The position numbers and the translations under genes were made by a program. Positions 34,865 to 47,177 of a stretch of DNA of 64,000 nucleotides are shown here, piece by piece; position 1 is the stretch's first letter, and each line of letters starts with the position of its first letter. The stretch covers positions 31,517,386 through 31,581,385 of the forward strand of contig CM026426.1 of NCBI GenBank assembly GCA_014871385.1, read 5' to 3'. The DNA is from Ceratodon purpureus (Eukaryota; Streptophyta; Bryopsida; Pseudoditrichales; Ditrichaceae). Below the pieces are notes generated by a model, which saw nothing but the letters and a program-made list of their open reading frames with translations, ran no database searches and was not told where the DNA came from.

Positions 34865-35990
34865 AGAAATTAAAAAATGGAAATCACAAATATAAAAATG
34901 AAGATTAAAAATCAAAAAAATGAAGATCAAAAATTAGAAAATGAAAATAAAAGGAAATAATATGAAAATCAATAATCAAAAAATCAAGATCAAAAAATAG
35001 AAAAAGAACATCAAGAATAAAAAAAATGAATATAAGAAATACAAATAAGAAAACAAAAAATAACAAAAGAAAGTCAGAAATTAGAAAATGAAGATCAGAA
35101 ACACAAAAACAAAGATCAAAAATCAAAAAATGACTACGTCAAAATCAAACAATGAAGAATAAAAATTCAAATGAGGAAGATGAAAAATCAAAAAATGAAG
35201 ATCAAAAAATAAGAAAATGAAGATGAACAATAATAAATGGAGAACAAATTTGAAAAAGTGAAGATAAAAATTCATAAAATTTAAAATAGTACACCTACAC
35301 TTCCAACAAATAGTATTAAACTTGAGAGCTTGCATTGATTTATATACCTTACATATGAGAGTTTGAAGTTTATCAAATTCCACAATTAGTGAAACTAAGT
35401 TGTATAATTAGTGAAAGTGAAGTGAATTCAAAATATAAATGAATTCTATGAAAGGGCCTGGTAATAAATATACTATTAAATTTAAAATTCATCAAAATTT
35501 AGAATTCACTTAGTTCCACTATAATTGTAGAAGTCTCAAAACTTCAAATTCTCATGTGTAAAGTGTATAAATGAATGCAAGCTCCTAGGTTAAATATTAT
35601 TTGTTAGAAGTATAGGAGTTTTATGTTTAATTTCTTGATTTTTGATCTTCATTTTTGGATATTTGTTCATCAATTTTTTTTTTGCTCATCTTCATTTTTT
35701 TATTTTTTGATCTTCCTTTTTTTGATCTGCGATCTTCTCTTTTGGATTTTTGACAAAACAATAAGACCAATCCCAAATCTCTGATTTTTAAATAATCTTC
35801 AATCTATGATACTCAATCTTTAATCTATGATACTCAATCTTAATCTATGATCTTTAATTTTTAGTCTATGATTTTTGATCTTTAATCTTGATTTTTAATC
35901 TTCTATCTATGATTTTTAATCTTCAATGTATGATTTTCTTTCTTCAATCTATGATTTATATTCTTTTTATTAACATGTACCTTATAAACA
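34865..35990. repeat. Long inverted repeat (foldback), AT-rich
   Basis: Left arm about 34,865-35,400, made of AAAATGAAGATCAAAAATC-like units, ends in a unique stretch with GAGAGCTTGCATTGATTTAT. The right arm, about 35,500-35,990, carries the reverse complement (TAAATGAATGCAAGCTCCTA, then TTTTTGATCTTCATTTTT units). The loop is about 100 bp. This is probably a foldback or MITE-like insertion in transposon B. Confidence 0.7.
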
Positions 35991-36083
35991 AAACAAATTA
36001 CTAATGAATAGATCCCTCTATTAATATAAGCTATATTGAAATTCTTTAAATTTGTTTTGATTTTTAATCTTCATAATTTAGAT

Positions 36084-36150
36084 CTGACGGACTAGGGGGC
36101 TTGGGAGGAGATCTGACGGACCAGGGCGCTTGGGAGGAGATCTCACGGTG
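36084..36150. repeat. Short tandem repeat GATCTGACGGA..GGGAGGA
   Basis: Two clear units (near 36,082 and 36,110) and the start of a third, about 29 bp each. Confidence 0.65.
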
Positions 36151-36377
36151 GAGGTGGTGGGGGAAGCAGAGAATATTTTGACATTATAAGGTTTAATGAC
36201 AATTGAAATCCAAGGCCACGAAGTTTAATTCTCATCTGAAGGACTGGGCACCTGGAGAGGAGATCCAACGGTGGAAGTGCTCGGGGAAGTACAAAGCACA
36301 TCATAATTGAAAAGTTTGTTGAACAGTCCCCAGAACAAAGTGGACACTGCTTTATTCGCATTGTAGGAGATTCTTAC

Positions 36378-36736
36378 ATACCCATGCTCATGATTCAATT
36401 TCAGCCCTAGATCAATCCAACTGTTTGTCAGAGACAAAGTACCGCAATTAATTAATTCATTTCTCTCAAATATGTCGCTCCATGGCTGTTGCACAAGGTG
36501 GATCAAAATTAATCAGCGTGCCAGAACTTCATTCCCATATGCCAGAACTTCAATCACATCTTCTAATGTCCATGCTTTCGATTCAATTTGAGCCCTCGAT
36601 CAATCCAGCTCTTTGGCAGTGACAAAGTTGAGCGATTAACTAACTCATCTGCAACAGATATGTCTAAACCTGGGGCACGGGACGCTGGATCAAACTTAAT
36701 CAGCCTGCCAGAACTTCAATCCCATTTGCTTAGGTT
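36378..36736. repeat. Direct repeat, unit 187 bp, two copies
   Basis: Units starting near 36,381 and 36,568, both with GATTCAATTT, AGCCCT.GATCAATCCA and TGCCAGAACTTCA. They lie just inside the right end of transposon B. Confidence 0.75.
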
Positions 36737-36864
36737 CAGGGATCTCATTGGCACATTATTTTAGACCAATATCAACGGCCGAGATCAATTCTGTAGAAGT
36801 ACCTTCTGCACTATTTTGTACACTAGGTTCTAAACTGTACAAAGGGATTTTGCCAAAACTGCTT

Positions 36865-36884
36865 GAGTCTAGCATACTTACACC
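36865..36884 (-). repeat. Transposon B right terminal inverted repeat
   Basis: On the minus strand it begins GGTGTAAGTATGCTAG. Partner of 23,921-23,940. Confidence 0.8.
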
Positions 36885-36885
36885 G

Positions 36886-36889
36886 TGAG
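36886..36889. repeat. Probable target-site duplication TGAG, right copy
   Basis: Matches 23,916-23,919. Confidence 0.6.
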
Positions 36890-39800
36890 CTCGAATCTAG
36901 TCCTTGTGCTAACAATGGTGAAACTTGTCCTGGTGCTGAGGATGTAGGGTCTGATGTCGGTCCTATTGCTGTCAATGTTGGTTCTCCTACCACCGTCACT
37001 CGTTCTTCTGTCCATCTTCTCCTCCAGTTCCTGATGTTAGGCCAGTAATGCCTCGTAAGTCGGCTGCCGTCCATCTTGCTGCTCTTGCATCTGCTTAATG
37101 CGGGCAGTCTCTGAGGGCACTGCTTGCATTCACTCCACTAGGTGCCCAAGTTGGATAGCTACCTCTGTTTTTGCTGCGCCCGTGGATCTGAATGCTCCTC
37201 CGAGGTTCCTTGGCGCTAGCATCTCAGTATCAAGGATCTCTCTCACCTCCGGTCTCTGCTCTTCTGCTAACGGACAGCGCTCCTGTTCCCTCCACTGGGA
37301 TCTAGATCTGTTTGGAGAGTCCCGATTTTTTCCTTCCTGGTGTGAGGTCCTCATGGTCAGTAAGGTCTTGGATGCTTCGACTGGTGTCTCCCCCTCGGGT
37401 ACCTGCTTCCCTTTATGGGCTTGCTTTTGAGACCGGGTGTTCAGTGTCCGTCTTGCATCCCAGTTGATAGCTCCTTGTTCCACCTCCTCTGCTTCTTTGG
37501 AATCCAGAGATTTCGAGGAGCAATCCTTTTACTTGGGGCGGCGCTCTTGCTTCCTCAGTCTCTTTAGGGTTGCGCCTTGGTCTCTTGGAGTCCCTGAGGT
37601 TGGATGTCTTTTCCTCTTCTTTCCCCTCGCATTTCTTGGCTGTCCAGATGATGAGGATGACTGATGCTCCCTTCCCACCTTCTGGTCCACTGCTTCTTTT
37701 TCAAGGGTCTTACCTCCTTCTCCCCTAGATCCCTCTCCACTGATTAGATCAGGTGGTAGCTCACCTACTGTCCGCACGTGTGTCGGGTCTGGTTGGCCTT
37801 CACTTCCATCATCAATCTCCTCTTCACATGGATGAACTGGACCACGTTCCACATATTCTTCTTCATCCGGTAACCAGGTTGTTGAGCAGGGCATCAATCA
37901 AGTCTGCTCCCTTGATTTCCCTGTTCTCGCTGGTATAAACTGGGATCAGCATCTTCCTGAGGCTGAAGAGTATCAACAGTGCTCAGCTGTGGTCTCCACA
38001 CTTTACTGCCTGATACATGTTCTCTAATAGTTTGTTGCTGGCATAGACGAACTTCTTCTTGACACACATGATCTCCACTAGAGCTTTAACTCGATCTTGA
38101 TAATCCTCCGTGAAGCCCTTAATCCTGGTCACGTCAATATTGTGGTCGGCCTTGGTCAATCCGAACATCTTCATATACTTGGGGTCCAAGTCCGTGCTGG
38201 CCTTCGGGATCATAGAAGTTTTGGCTCCTTCTATCCCTAGAGCCTACTGGATCGTCCATGCCGTGATCTCTACTGGTATCCTTCTAACAGTAGCTCTGAT
38301 AGGTGTAGTGTATTTAGACTTCTCTCCCTTCACGTACTGGAAATCTTCCACAAAATCCGACACCAACTCTGATCGGGGGACTGACCAGGCGTATTTGTAG
38401 AAGGCCCCCAAACTGACCCTCTCCGCCCATACGTCATCCTTCAATTCCCTCCAACCTTGCCAATACTCAAGAGGGATGAAAGTGAGCTGAATCGACGTTG
38501 TTCTCTTCTTCTCCAACACGATCTTCTTTTGTGCCCTTATTAAGGCCTCCGTCAGTTTTCTTCTGCTGCCTCCTCCTGCGTTCTGAATTTCCTCCGTGCC
38601 TGGTCGTGTTCATGATCCTAATTGCTGGTCTCCTTCTAGTGTCACCTAAGATGGCGGCGGTGGTAAGTCCCCTCCTTCCGCCTGGATCTCCATCTATTTG
38701 GGTTCCTCCACTGTCCCGGTCCTGGTCATGTAGCTGTGCAGGGTCTCCTTCGCTCCTGGTCTGCTCGGTGGTGTAACCTCCTTGTGACTGGAGCCTCCAC
38801 TGATCACCATGTCTATCCTCTTCTCTCTTTCTCTCGGCTGGACTATTTCTTCCTCTACCGTATTTTTTTTGCCAATCCCCAAAGTAAGGATCGGCCTTTG
38901 ACTTCTATTGTCTTGACTACTATCCGGATTATTCTCTTGGTCTCTCTGTCTTTCCTGCCCTTCTAATTCAGTTCTCTTCTTTGTAACTCGGACTATCCCC
39001 CCATTCCCTTTTTGGTTCTTCCTTTTATTTTTTCCTTTGTTCTCTTTCAAAAACCCTAATCAATCTCCATTGCTCTATCTTTTCCCTAATTGGACTGCTA
39101 TGTCCCAAAACTCTATCTACTTCAAACTGAAACCCCCTCCAAAAGTTCGGAGTTGTAAGAGTCAACTGGTTGTGCTCATTCTGTCGTGGTTGAACTTGGT
39201 GCAGCTGTCTTTGTCCTGATGTCCGAAGCTGCTTCCAGCTTCCGGTGCAGTTGTCTTCTTTCTCTTCTAGCGGCTGCCCCGTCAATGCTCATCCAGTCAT
39301 CCGAGCTGCTCTCTCTTCCTGCCCTTCGCGGCTTCGTCTCTGGTCGCGGTCGATCTCCTCTCCTCTGCTACTGGTTTGAGCACTATTGCCGCCTAGTGTT
39401 TTGTCCCCTCTCCAGCCGCAATGCTCCTTTGCCCACTGCTGCCGCTGTTTCTCATCCAACTTCTTCCAATGCTCCTCCTCTTCCAGCTCCCATCGGTGAT
39501 CTTCCTCAAGTCGATGTCGCTCGTCCTCCAATCGCCGTCGCTATTCACTAAGGTTTAGCGCCGCCTCTCCTTTTGGCCTTGAGTTCACTGGGCCGCCAAC
39601 TTGTTCCTTCCCTTTTGCCACTTGCTCTCTCGCCCTTCCTTCGTGCTGCTGGTTTCTCCTTCCTTGGTAAGTGACTGTGCCTTGATACTCTTTCCCTGGT
39701 TGCTGTTTTCCTTCCCTACTACTCTGCTGCTGTACCTGTTCTTCTTCCTGTTTAAATAAGGGTATCACCTCTAGTACCTCGCATCCTATCATTTTAATAC

Positions 39801-40150
39801 TGTTCTTTGTCTCAGCTCTCTCTTCCCTATTGTCTTTTTCTCCTATTTTTTCTTTTTGTTTTAATTTTTTAATTTCCTCTTTTTTCTTATTTTTTTAATT
39901 TCCTTTATTTTTTCAATTTCCTCCTTCATGTTTCCTTCCTTTGTCTACTGTCCCTTCTCTTGGTTAACTTATTGTTCCCGGTTCTCTTCTTGGTCTTGAT
40001 TTTCTTCTTTTCTTTTGTCCTTTTTATTTACTGCCTCCCAGCTTCTCATTTTGCTGTCCACCTGGTCCTCTGTAGCTGTTTCATTTGACCCTACCTGGCC
40101 ACTATCCCTCTTTTGATCTTTGACTTGTCCTCTGGTCAACTGTCCTGGTG
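36890..40150 (-). mobile_element. Element A: third coding region
   Basis: Downstream of integrase on the element strand. Charged, Gln/Glu-rich low-complexity coding is followed by a conserved-looking part (FIPLEYWQGWRELKDDVW, YKYAWSVPRSELVSDF, MFGLTKADHNIDVTRIKGF) and a Pro/Ser-rich tail cut by transposon B near 36,886. The remaining end lies at 23,640-23,915. It is not a usual Ty3 protein. The function is unknown, and it is broken in several places. Confidence 0.5.
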
Positions 40151-43100
40151 TTCAGGTTTCTACCCATGCTTTGTCATAAAACCTATAAGGTTTTAATTTA
40201 TTAATGTTGACCAACACAGGGTTTGGTTGAAAGTTTTTTACCTGAACCAGCAGAGCGATATTGTTGGGGAGTCTGTACTAGACCCTATAAGGTCCAAACC
40301 ATCGAATTTTGAATTTCCCTACGTACTCCTTGTGGCCTTTGGGATACCAAAGTACATAATCCCCCACTTGGAAATCTTTTCTCTTGTAGTGATGCTGGCT
40401 CTATAATGCTCTGTTCCATTGTCTGATCTCTACTGCTTCTCAGGCCTCCTGTCTTAAGGTATCCATTTGCTCCAAATCTGCAATCTTGGCTCTCAACACT
40501 TGTGTTCGTATATATTCGATTTTGGAGTTGGTCCTCCCGGTCGCTTCGATGTACTCTTTTGCCATTATTGGATGCAATCCATAGACTGGTTGGAATGATG
40601 TATACCCTGTTGTCAATTTATAGGAATGCCGGTACGATAGTAGGTTAGTATGAAGGTGCTCATCCCAATGTGTTCTCCTTTCGTTGACAATTTCGTTCTC
40701 CAATACTTTCATCCCATATCATAGATGGTTTTGCTGCCATACTGGCCACCAAGGTCGCTAGACCAATATTGGCCATGCCTCCCACTCGCTGACACCTGTG
40801 ACATGCCTTACAGTACTCCAAAACATCCCGATGTATTGCTGGCCACCAGTACTCGGCGTCCAAAAATTTTCAAGTGGTGATATCTTGCAAAAAATGACCT
40901 CCAGCTACCCCATTGCGCATCTCCTTCATCACTATCTCTGCCTGAACTAGGTCTAGTACCCTCTTGACCACGAGATCATGTCCCCTCTTGTTTAGATTTC
41001 CCTAGACCAGTGTATAGGGCAGTCACTTCAAAATTAATTTCCGCTTCTCCTCCTTGGACAAATCTTGTCGCACATCACCACATTTTAGGTAATTACGAAC
41101 ATCATCTAACCATTCTGGTTTAACATAAAACAAACTTGCATCCTTGGTCTGGTCCTCAATATTAGTTGTTGGTTCTCCATTGGGCAGCCTAGACACCGCA
41201 TTTGTCACTATGTGATTTTTCTCTGGCTTATACACCTCTATAAAGTCATACTCTCGAAACAGCAGTAGCCATCTTGCTATCCTTCCCAATACATGCGGCT
41301 TATTGACCAGATACACCAATGCCATATGGTCAACATAGAAAACAAATTTATTTCCTAGCAGATAATGCCTATACTCGTTCAGAGCATAAACCATAGCTAA
41401 AGCCTCCCTTTCAGTAGTACTATAGTTCCTCTCAGCAGAATTCAGCAGTCTACTGGCATAAGAAATGGGCTGGTCACACTTCCCTGTTGGATTTTGGGCC
41501 AGCATCACTCCTAGTGCTATATTCGAAGCATCCGTATGCACATGGAACTCCAGGTCCCATCTTGGTGCAATGAGAATTGGCGCATTCTGGTATTGCTCCT
41601 TGATTTTCTTCCATGCCTGCTCACACAGGTCTTTCTCATGAGCCTGGTGATTGGCTCCATGATATGTGCGTACGACTTAATGTAGCACCTGTTAAACTGG
41701 GCAAAACCGTTAAAAACCTGCACATCGTGGGCTTTTCTTGCTTGGGCATCTTCTCCACTGCTTCAAACTTTTTTGGATTTGGAAATTTCCCTTCCTTAGA
41801 CACCACATGGCCCAATATGATACCAGAGAAGATGAGTAATAAGTTCTTCTGAGGGTTCAAACTTATACCATACTCACGGCATTTCTCAAAACACTTCTTT
41901 AGCTTGTGCAGGTGACTTATAATGTCACTGTACACACTGAAATCATCTAAAAACAATTTCATAAAATCACCAATGAAATCACGAAAGGCTTTGTTTACTG
42001 CCCTCTGGTATGTGGGAGGTGCGTTTTTCAGCCCAAAAGGCATGACTATCCACACAAATGCTCCCCAGTCCGTTACAAAAGCAGTCTTGTGCCGGTCCTC
42101 TGGTGCTATCTGAATCTGGTGGTACCCGGAGTACCCATCCAGAAACGAATACATCTCATGTCCTGCCACAGAATCCAACACTTCCTCAGTAAATGGTAAT
42201 GGATATAGGTCCTTTTTAATGGCAGTATTTTGTTTACGGAAGTCAATACAATTTCTCAACTTTCCATTCTTCTAAAGAACAATAACAATTGGAGATAATG
42301 GCATGTAGCATCCTGTACTCGTGTAATGAATTCGGCCTGGAGCAGTTTATCCAAATCCTGCTTCAGAATACTGGTGTAATTTGGATACATTCGATATCTG
42401 GCCTGATGGGATGGTGGTATATCCTTCTTGTGTTTAAACCTGTGCTGCGCAATCGAACGTGGAATACCCTTCAGGCCCTTATATGTCCAGGCAACCACAT
42501 CCTTGAACTCCCTGATAAGGCCTCTGCCTCACTCGCTTGTTCCTGAATAATGTCCGCGTTAATCTTCAAGTACTAGGGTTTCTCCTCAGTTCTAAGATTA
42601 ATCTTGTATAATTGCTCCGACTCTGGTAAGGTCTAGGTAGCATTCTTAAGTTTCATCACCTTCTCTCGGGCTGGTGTCTTATCCACTTCAATATCGCCTT
42701 CTTCAAAGTTGTAGAAATGGTCTAGGTAGGCTCGCTCAGGTCTCTCCTCCTATTCCTGGTCCTGGTCATTGTTTTGGTCCTTGTTCTACTCCATACAGGA
42801 AAGAGTGACGATTCCAACGGCCAGTAAGTCCTACTCACTAGCTAACGACATGGCTTCCTTCGCATCAGTCAATCCCTCAATAAAATTATAGCAGACTAGA
42901 ACTTCAGGTAATTTAGGAACTGGGCCATTTCCGCTGACTGATTGAGATGGTTTTTAAGGTGCCATTACCTCTGATAGTGACCAGGTTGTTACCCCAATCG
43001 TGATTTACTTTAGCATCAATTAATCAGGGTCTGCCTAGCAACATAATATAAGCCTCATTGACTTCTTTATTTTTTATAACAGTCAAGGTAATAAGGTAAG

Positions 43101-43533
43101 GAATACCGTGGATGTGAATTTTCACATTACGTATCATTCCCACCGGGTTGACAACTGTGTGGTCCGCCATTCTCAATCTGTAAGGAGGAGGTTGTGGGTC
43201 CTTGAGTCCCAATCTTTTACGCTCCTCTTCAGTTTTCAGGTTTACACCTGATCCCCCATCCAATTGGAAGTTCTCCAAAGTCCCATTGCCCACCTGTACA
43301 GTCAACATTGGCAATTCTCTGTCAATATCTATAGCCAGATTGCCTATTAAATCAGTCTTACCTGGATGACTGGTCGTTGGTTTCTTGCTTAGTGTTGGCT
43401 CTGGCTGAGTGTCCTGGTCTAGTACTATTTCCGGAAACACGTGGGCCTTTACAAATTCTGTCAAGTTGGGAGCCATCTTCAACAATTGATCCAACGATCC
43501 CGTGATCGGACTGTCTAAAATTTTCCTTCCCAC
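40151..43533 (-). mobile_element. Element A: protease, RT, RNase H, integrase
   Basis: Recognisable parts, in element order: retropepsin-like region (LDGGSGVN, MLLGRP) at 43,533-43,024; RT (CIDFRKQN, FLDGYSGYHQI, FAV/FGLKNAPPTYQ) at about 42,500-41,640; RNase H (MHTDASNIALGVML, TTEREALAMVYA, VYLVNKPHVLGRIARW) at 41,541-41,023; integrase zinc finger (CKACHRCQRVGG) near 40,790; and integrase C-terminal half at 40,712-40,440. Ty3/gypsy order. Broken in many places. Confidence 0.85.
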
Positions 43534-46500
43534 CAGAGTTGCATAGTACTACTCTTGAGGGTCTAATGTATTGGTCTCCTCTTGGACTTCCAATTCCTGC
43601 TGAATTGTCTTGGAATTGTAATCTAGAGTGTCAGAGTCTGGAAATCCTGCCCACTCATTATTCAGTACCTTGCCTTCTCCTTCCTTTTCTGCTATTTTCA
43701 AGGTATTCTTGTCTTTCTCTGCTTCTGCCTTCTCCTGCTCCTCTCGAAGCTGTATTTCCTTCAAGGCTTCCAGCATAGACTTCCGGATTCTTTCTTCTTC
43801 TTCCTAGTCCTCCTTCGTTCTTGCTTTTCTTGGTTCAGGTTCCCTCGGTTCATCTTGGATAGGTAACAGTCATGCCTTTACGCGCTGGGCCCTGGTCATA
43901 GTAGCTACCTCCACTAATTCTTCTGGTTCCTTTATTAACTCAATCTCCACATTGCTTAGGTGGTGGTCATGTTTTTTGTTGGTCTTCTCCTGGTCTGCCA
44001 AAAATTGATCCCATTGTGCCTTCTTGGGGCAGTTCCAGCTCGTGTGGTCTGCTCCTTCACACAAAAAGCAACACGCTGGTTGATCACCATAACTCCTCTG
44101 TTGACTACTGCCTGCCCTCGGGTTTGGTGGTCTCTGATATCCTTGACTGTAATTGTAAGTTGCTGCAGGTTTCAAAGCAGATACTTCATTTACACACTCA
44201 GGTTCCTGCCCTTCCATCTTCGCACCTGACCCCCTTTGGTTTGTTGGATTGTACCAATAGTTAGCATTGTCATGGCCAAGTTTATTGCAGATACCACACG
44301 CTTTCTTTGGAGCCTCTTGGCCTAATATCTTCCTGGTCACTATGGCTGCCTTACTGCTGGTCTCCACCTTCTTGACTTCAATCTTGGTGGGTTCACCACT
44401 AGAATCTGTGCAGTTCTCCTTGCACTTTAGGGCTGCATCCACGAGCTCTGTCAGACTCTTTCCTGGTGCTACACTGGTCATAATCTTGATATACTCTAGC
44501 AATTCTGCTCTAAAATTTGTGATTTGAAAGCCTTCTTCTGGATCAAAGTATTGTAGACATTTAATTAATGTCATGAATCAGTCATTGTAATCCTGTACTT
44601 TCTCTCTCTCTCTCTCTCCATGTTTCTCCATTGTGCCATAGGGTCCTGTCAAATTGCCTAATATGGGCATCTGGATTCGTCCCTTCTTTGAATTTGGAGT
44701 AAATCAGCGGTTTCCTCTGTGCCACAAGAACTGACAATGTCACTGGTGGTACTCTTGGTCTAGCAACTCGTGGGTAAGTTGGTAGGTTGTGCCTCACTAA
44801 ATAACTGCTGTCGGCTGTATCAACTGTTACCCCTATTCCCGCAGGTGGTCTAGTATCATAAGGCATTCTTCTCATTATCTCTGCTGCTCTTTGATATCCA
44901 GTTCCTGTATGAAAGACTCCTGCCCCCATTTCTGCTCCTCCATTTCTGCACTTTTGTAAACTTCTGGCCGATACTTGTCACTTGTGAGGTGATCCACGTA
45001 TGTTGGATGTACTCTTCCTCCTCTTATTAAGCTCGTCCAAGTCCTCGAGGTCGGGAAATGGTTTGCCACCAATCTCGCTGATATAGCAGGCGTCGTATAG
45101 GGTACTCTCATCACTTCTGCTTTCCTTTATTGACCTGGTTTCTGCCCTTGGACCACTGAATGGTCATACCCTGCCTACAGATTCGTCCTTGGTTGAGCAT
45201 GGAGTTTCTCGCTTTCCTGCCTCAGTATCTCCTACCACCTGTATAGGGTCGCTTGGCGGGTAGCTTCTTTCATCTCCTCCTCTTTCTTCTTCTGGTCCTC
45301 CAATCTTTGTGCTTCTTGAAATAAACGCAGAGCCTCCTGTCTTAGAAAATCCCGCTGCATTGCTTCTTTTCTTTTAGCAGCCTGCTTCATTTCCTCCCTC
45401 CTTTGAGCCTCCTTCTAGGTCCTAAGAGCCTCCTGCCTCTATTTCTCCAAGTCCTGCTCTTCAAGTCTCTTCGTTTCTTGCCATAGCTTCATGGCTTCCT
45501 TCAATTTAATCTCCTCCCAATTCGTTTCCTCCCAAGCTTCCATTGTTTCTTTGAATCTGGCTGCTTGGCCCAGCTCCTCCATCTGCCTTCTATAGACTTC
45601 CTCTATTGCTTGCTCGTTTCTTTGCTCTCTCTCTGCTTGCCTTTTTGCCTGTTGTCGAGCCCTAAACACCTCCAATTGTCTTATATCCTCTTCTTCTTCT
45701 GCTATCTCTACTCCTTGAAACTGCTCTTGTGCAAAATGTACCACTGGTCTCCTAGGGTTTACTGGTGTTGGCTTACTAGTCTTGTACATTTCTAACAGTA
45801 ATGCTGCTCCTTCCGGGACCTGTTCTGAATTCAAATCTGGTCCAATTTCTTCTTTAGCGTCTCCAAGGTCTCCACCAAATCACCTAGTGTCTTCTCTCCT
45901 GGATTTGGCATGTCTGGTCAGCTGCCTCCTTTCTTCTCCTCCTCTTGGTAATGGTCATACACTGATGCCATTTTCATTTGGATGTTCCAGCAATGCTGTG
46001 TGTCTCCATCACTTGGCCTTGGAAATTCTCTCCTGCTGGTCTTGGACGATAGTAGGCTCCGTTCATACTTCTGAATTTCCTCCTCTTCATCCTGTTAGTT
46101 CTAGAAGCTTGGGCCAGGTTCTTTCATTGCTGACCCTGCCCTCCTGCTTACTACTAGTAATGTCTCCTAGCTCAAATTTTCTCCTACCAGGTCCATGTCT
46201 ATGAGGTCCTTGGTTCTCCCCCTGGCTATACTTTCCTCTCAACTAAGTTTTCCTCCCATGTGTTTACCTATTTGTGATGCTGCTCTTTGCTCCCTGAGTT
46301 CGTACCTTGCCAACCTTTCTGCTGCTTCTCTTCTAGCTATCCTCTCCTTGTCCCACCCAAGGTGTTCTCTATCCATTATAGTGCAGTTTGTTGCTCTTCC
46401 CTTGTTACTCTCTAGTCAGCTGCTCTTTTGATTTGACAGGTGCTTCCAGTAGCAGAGTCTGCTTCTTCAAAACTCCTGAGTAGGTGCTGTAGGCTCCTGT

Positions 46501-46910
46501 CCTCAACCCTCCTCTGGTCCGTTGAATGCTAGTCCTCTTGCTTCTTGGTCTCTATCCAGTCCAATCCTTTGCCACCCTTCCACTTCGATTTGTTTGAGGC
46601 TTGTCAGTCTTTACTGTCCTACCTTAGATACAGGTTTGCTGCTGGTTTTTTAATTTCCATTCATTTTTGTTTTAAGTTTTCAATTTTTTCCATACCCATT
46701 TTTTTTCTTAAATTCCTTCATGTTTTTTCTAACTTCTTACTGCTGTTTTCATTTTTACCCACACTTTTGCATCTCCACTGCTTTTTACCGTCCTCTCATT
46801 GCTAGTAACTTTTCCATTTTTTACTCGTACGTTTTTACAACGAACTTTTTACGCAAGCTACAGTTCCTTTCCTTGCTGCCTCAATTCAACGGTAGTTTGA
46901 GGCATACCTG
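43534..46910 (-). mobile_element. Element A: gag region
   Basis: Two zinc-knuckle motifs (CFLCEGADHTSWNC near 44,040 and CGICNKLGHDNANY near 44,270), preceded on the element strand by capsid-like and Glu/Gln/Lys-rich coiled-coil coding at 44,600-45,840. Upstream to 46,910 is decayed coding or leader. Broken. Confidence 0.75.
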
Positions 46911-47177
46911 AATACTGGCAACTATCCTCCCTCTACTTTGGAGCTATTTACAATTCCTATTGTCACGTTGACTCCTTGATATTGGCTCCCTACCACGAGA
47001 TTCTAGAGTTTGATCCCCTCAGCCTCGGAATGTGCTCTTGCTGCACCATTGTGGTGGTCCTCGAGCAGTTATCCCCTTCTTCGGCCACTATGCCTATCCT
47101 CAGTTTTACCACTGTCCTCGTACTGTGCAGGGTTGCAGCGAGAGCCACCTAGTTCGGACTTAATGCATGGTCGCTAA
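46911..47177 (-). mobile_element. Element A: leader between 5' LTR and gag
   Basis: No clear coding. A primer-binding site starting with TGG right after the LTR could not be identified. Confidence 0.4.

Larger units (their letters stand above)
23920..36885. mobile_element. DNA transposon B, about 13 kb, with cargo genes
   Basis: Bounded by inverted ends: plus 23,921-23,940 begins GGTGTAAGTAGG, and minus 36,884-36,865 begins GGTGTAAGTATG. The ends match at 19 of 20 bases, with weaker similarity further in. It sits inside LTR element A and splits A's third coding region from its 3' LTR. It holds a transposase gene on plus (24,902-28,569), and on minus a SUVR4-like SET gene (29,419-31,849) and a coiled-coil/RING gene (32,100-34,532), plus a foldback repeat. 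A 4-bp duplication and a DDE-like transposase would suit groups such as Chapaev, but the superfamily is not proven. Confidence 0.72.

Noticed and set aside
43539-46805. Plus-strand hydrophobic frames opposite element A gag
   Set aside because: Antisense shadows of Glu/Gln/Lys-rich coding; pyrimidine-rich strands give Leu/Ser/Phe text.
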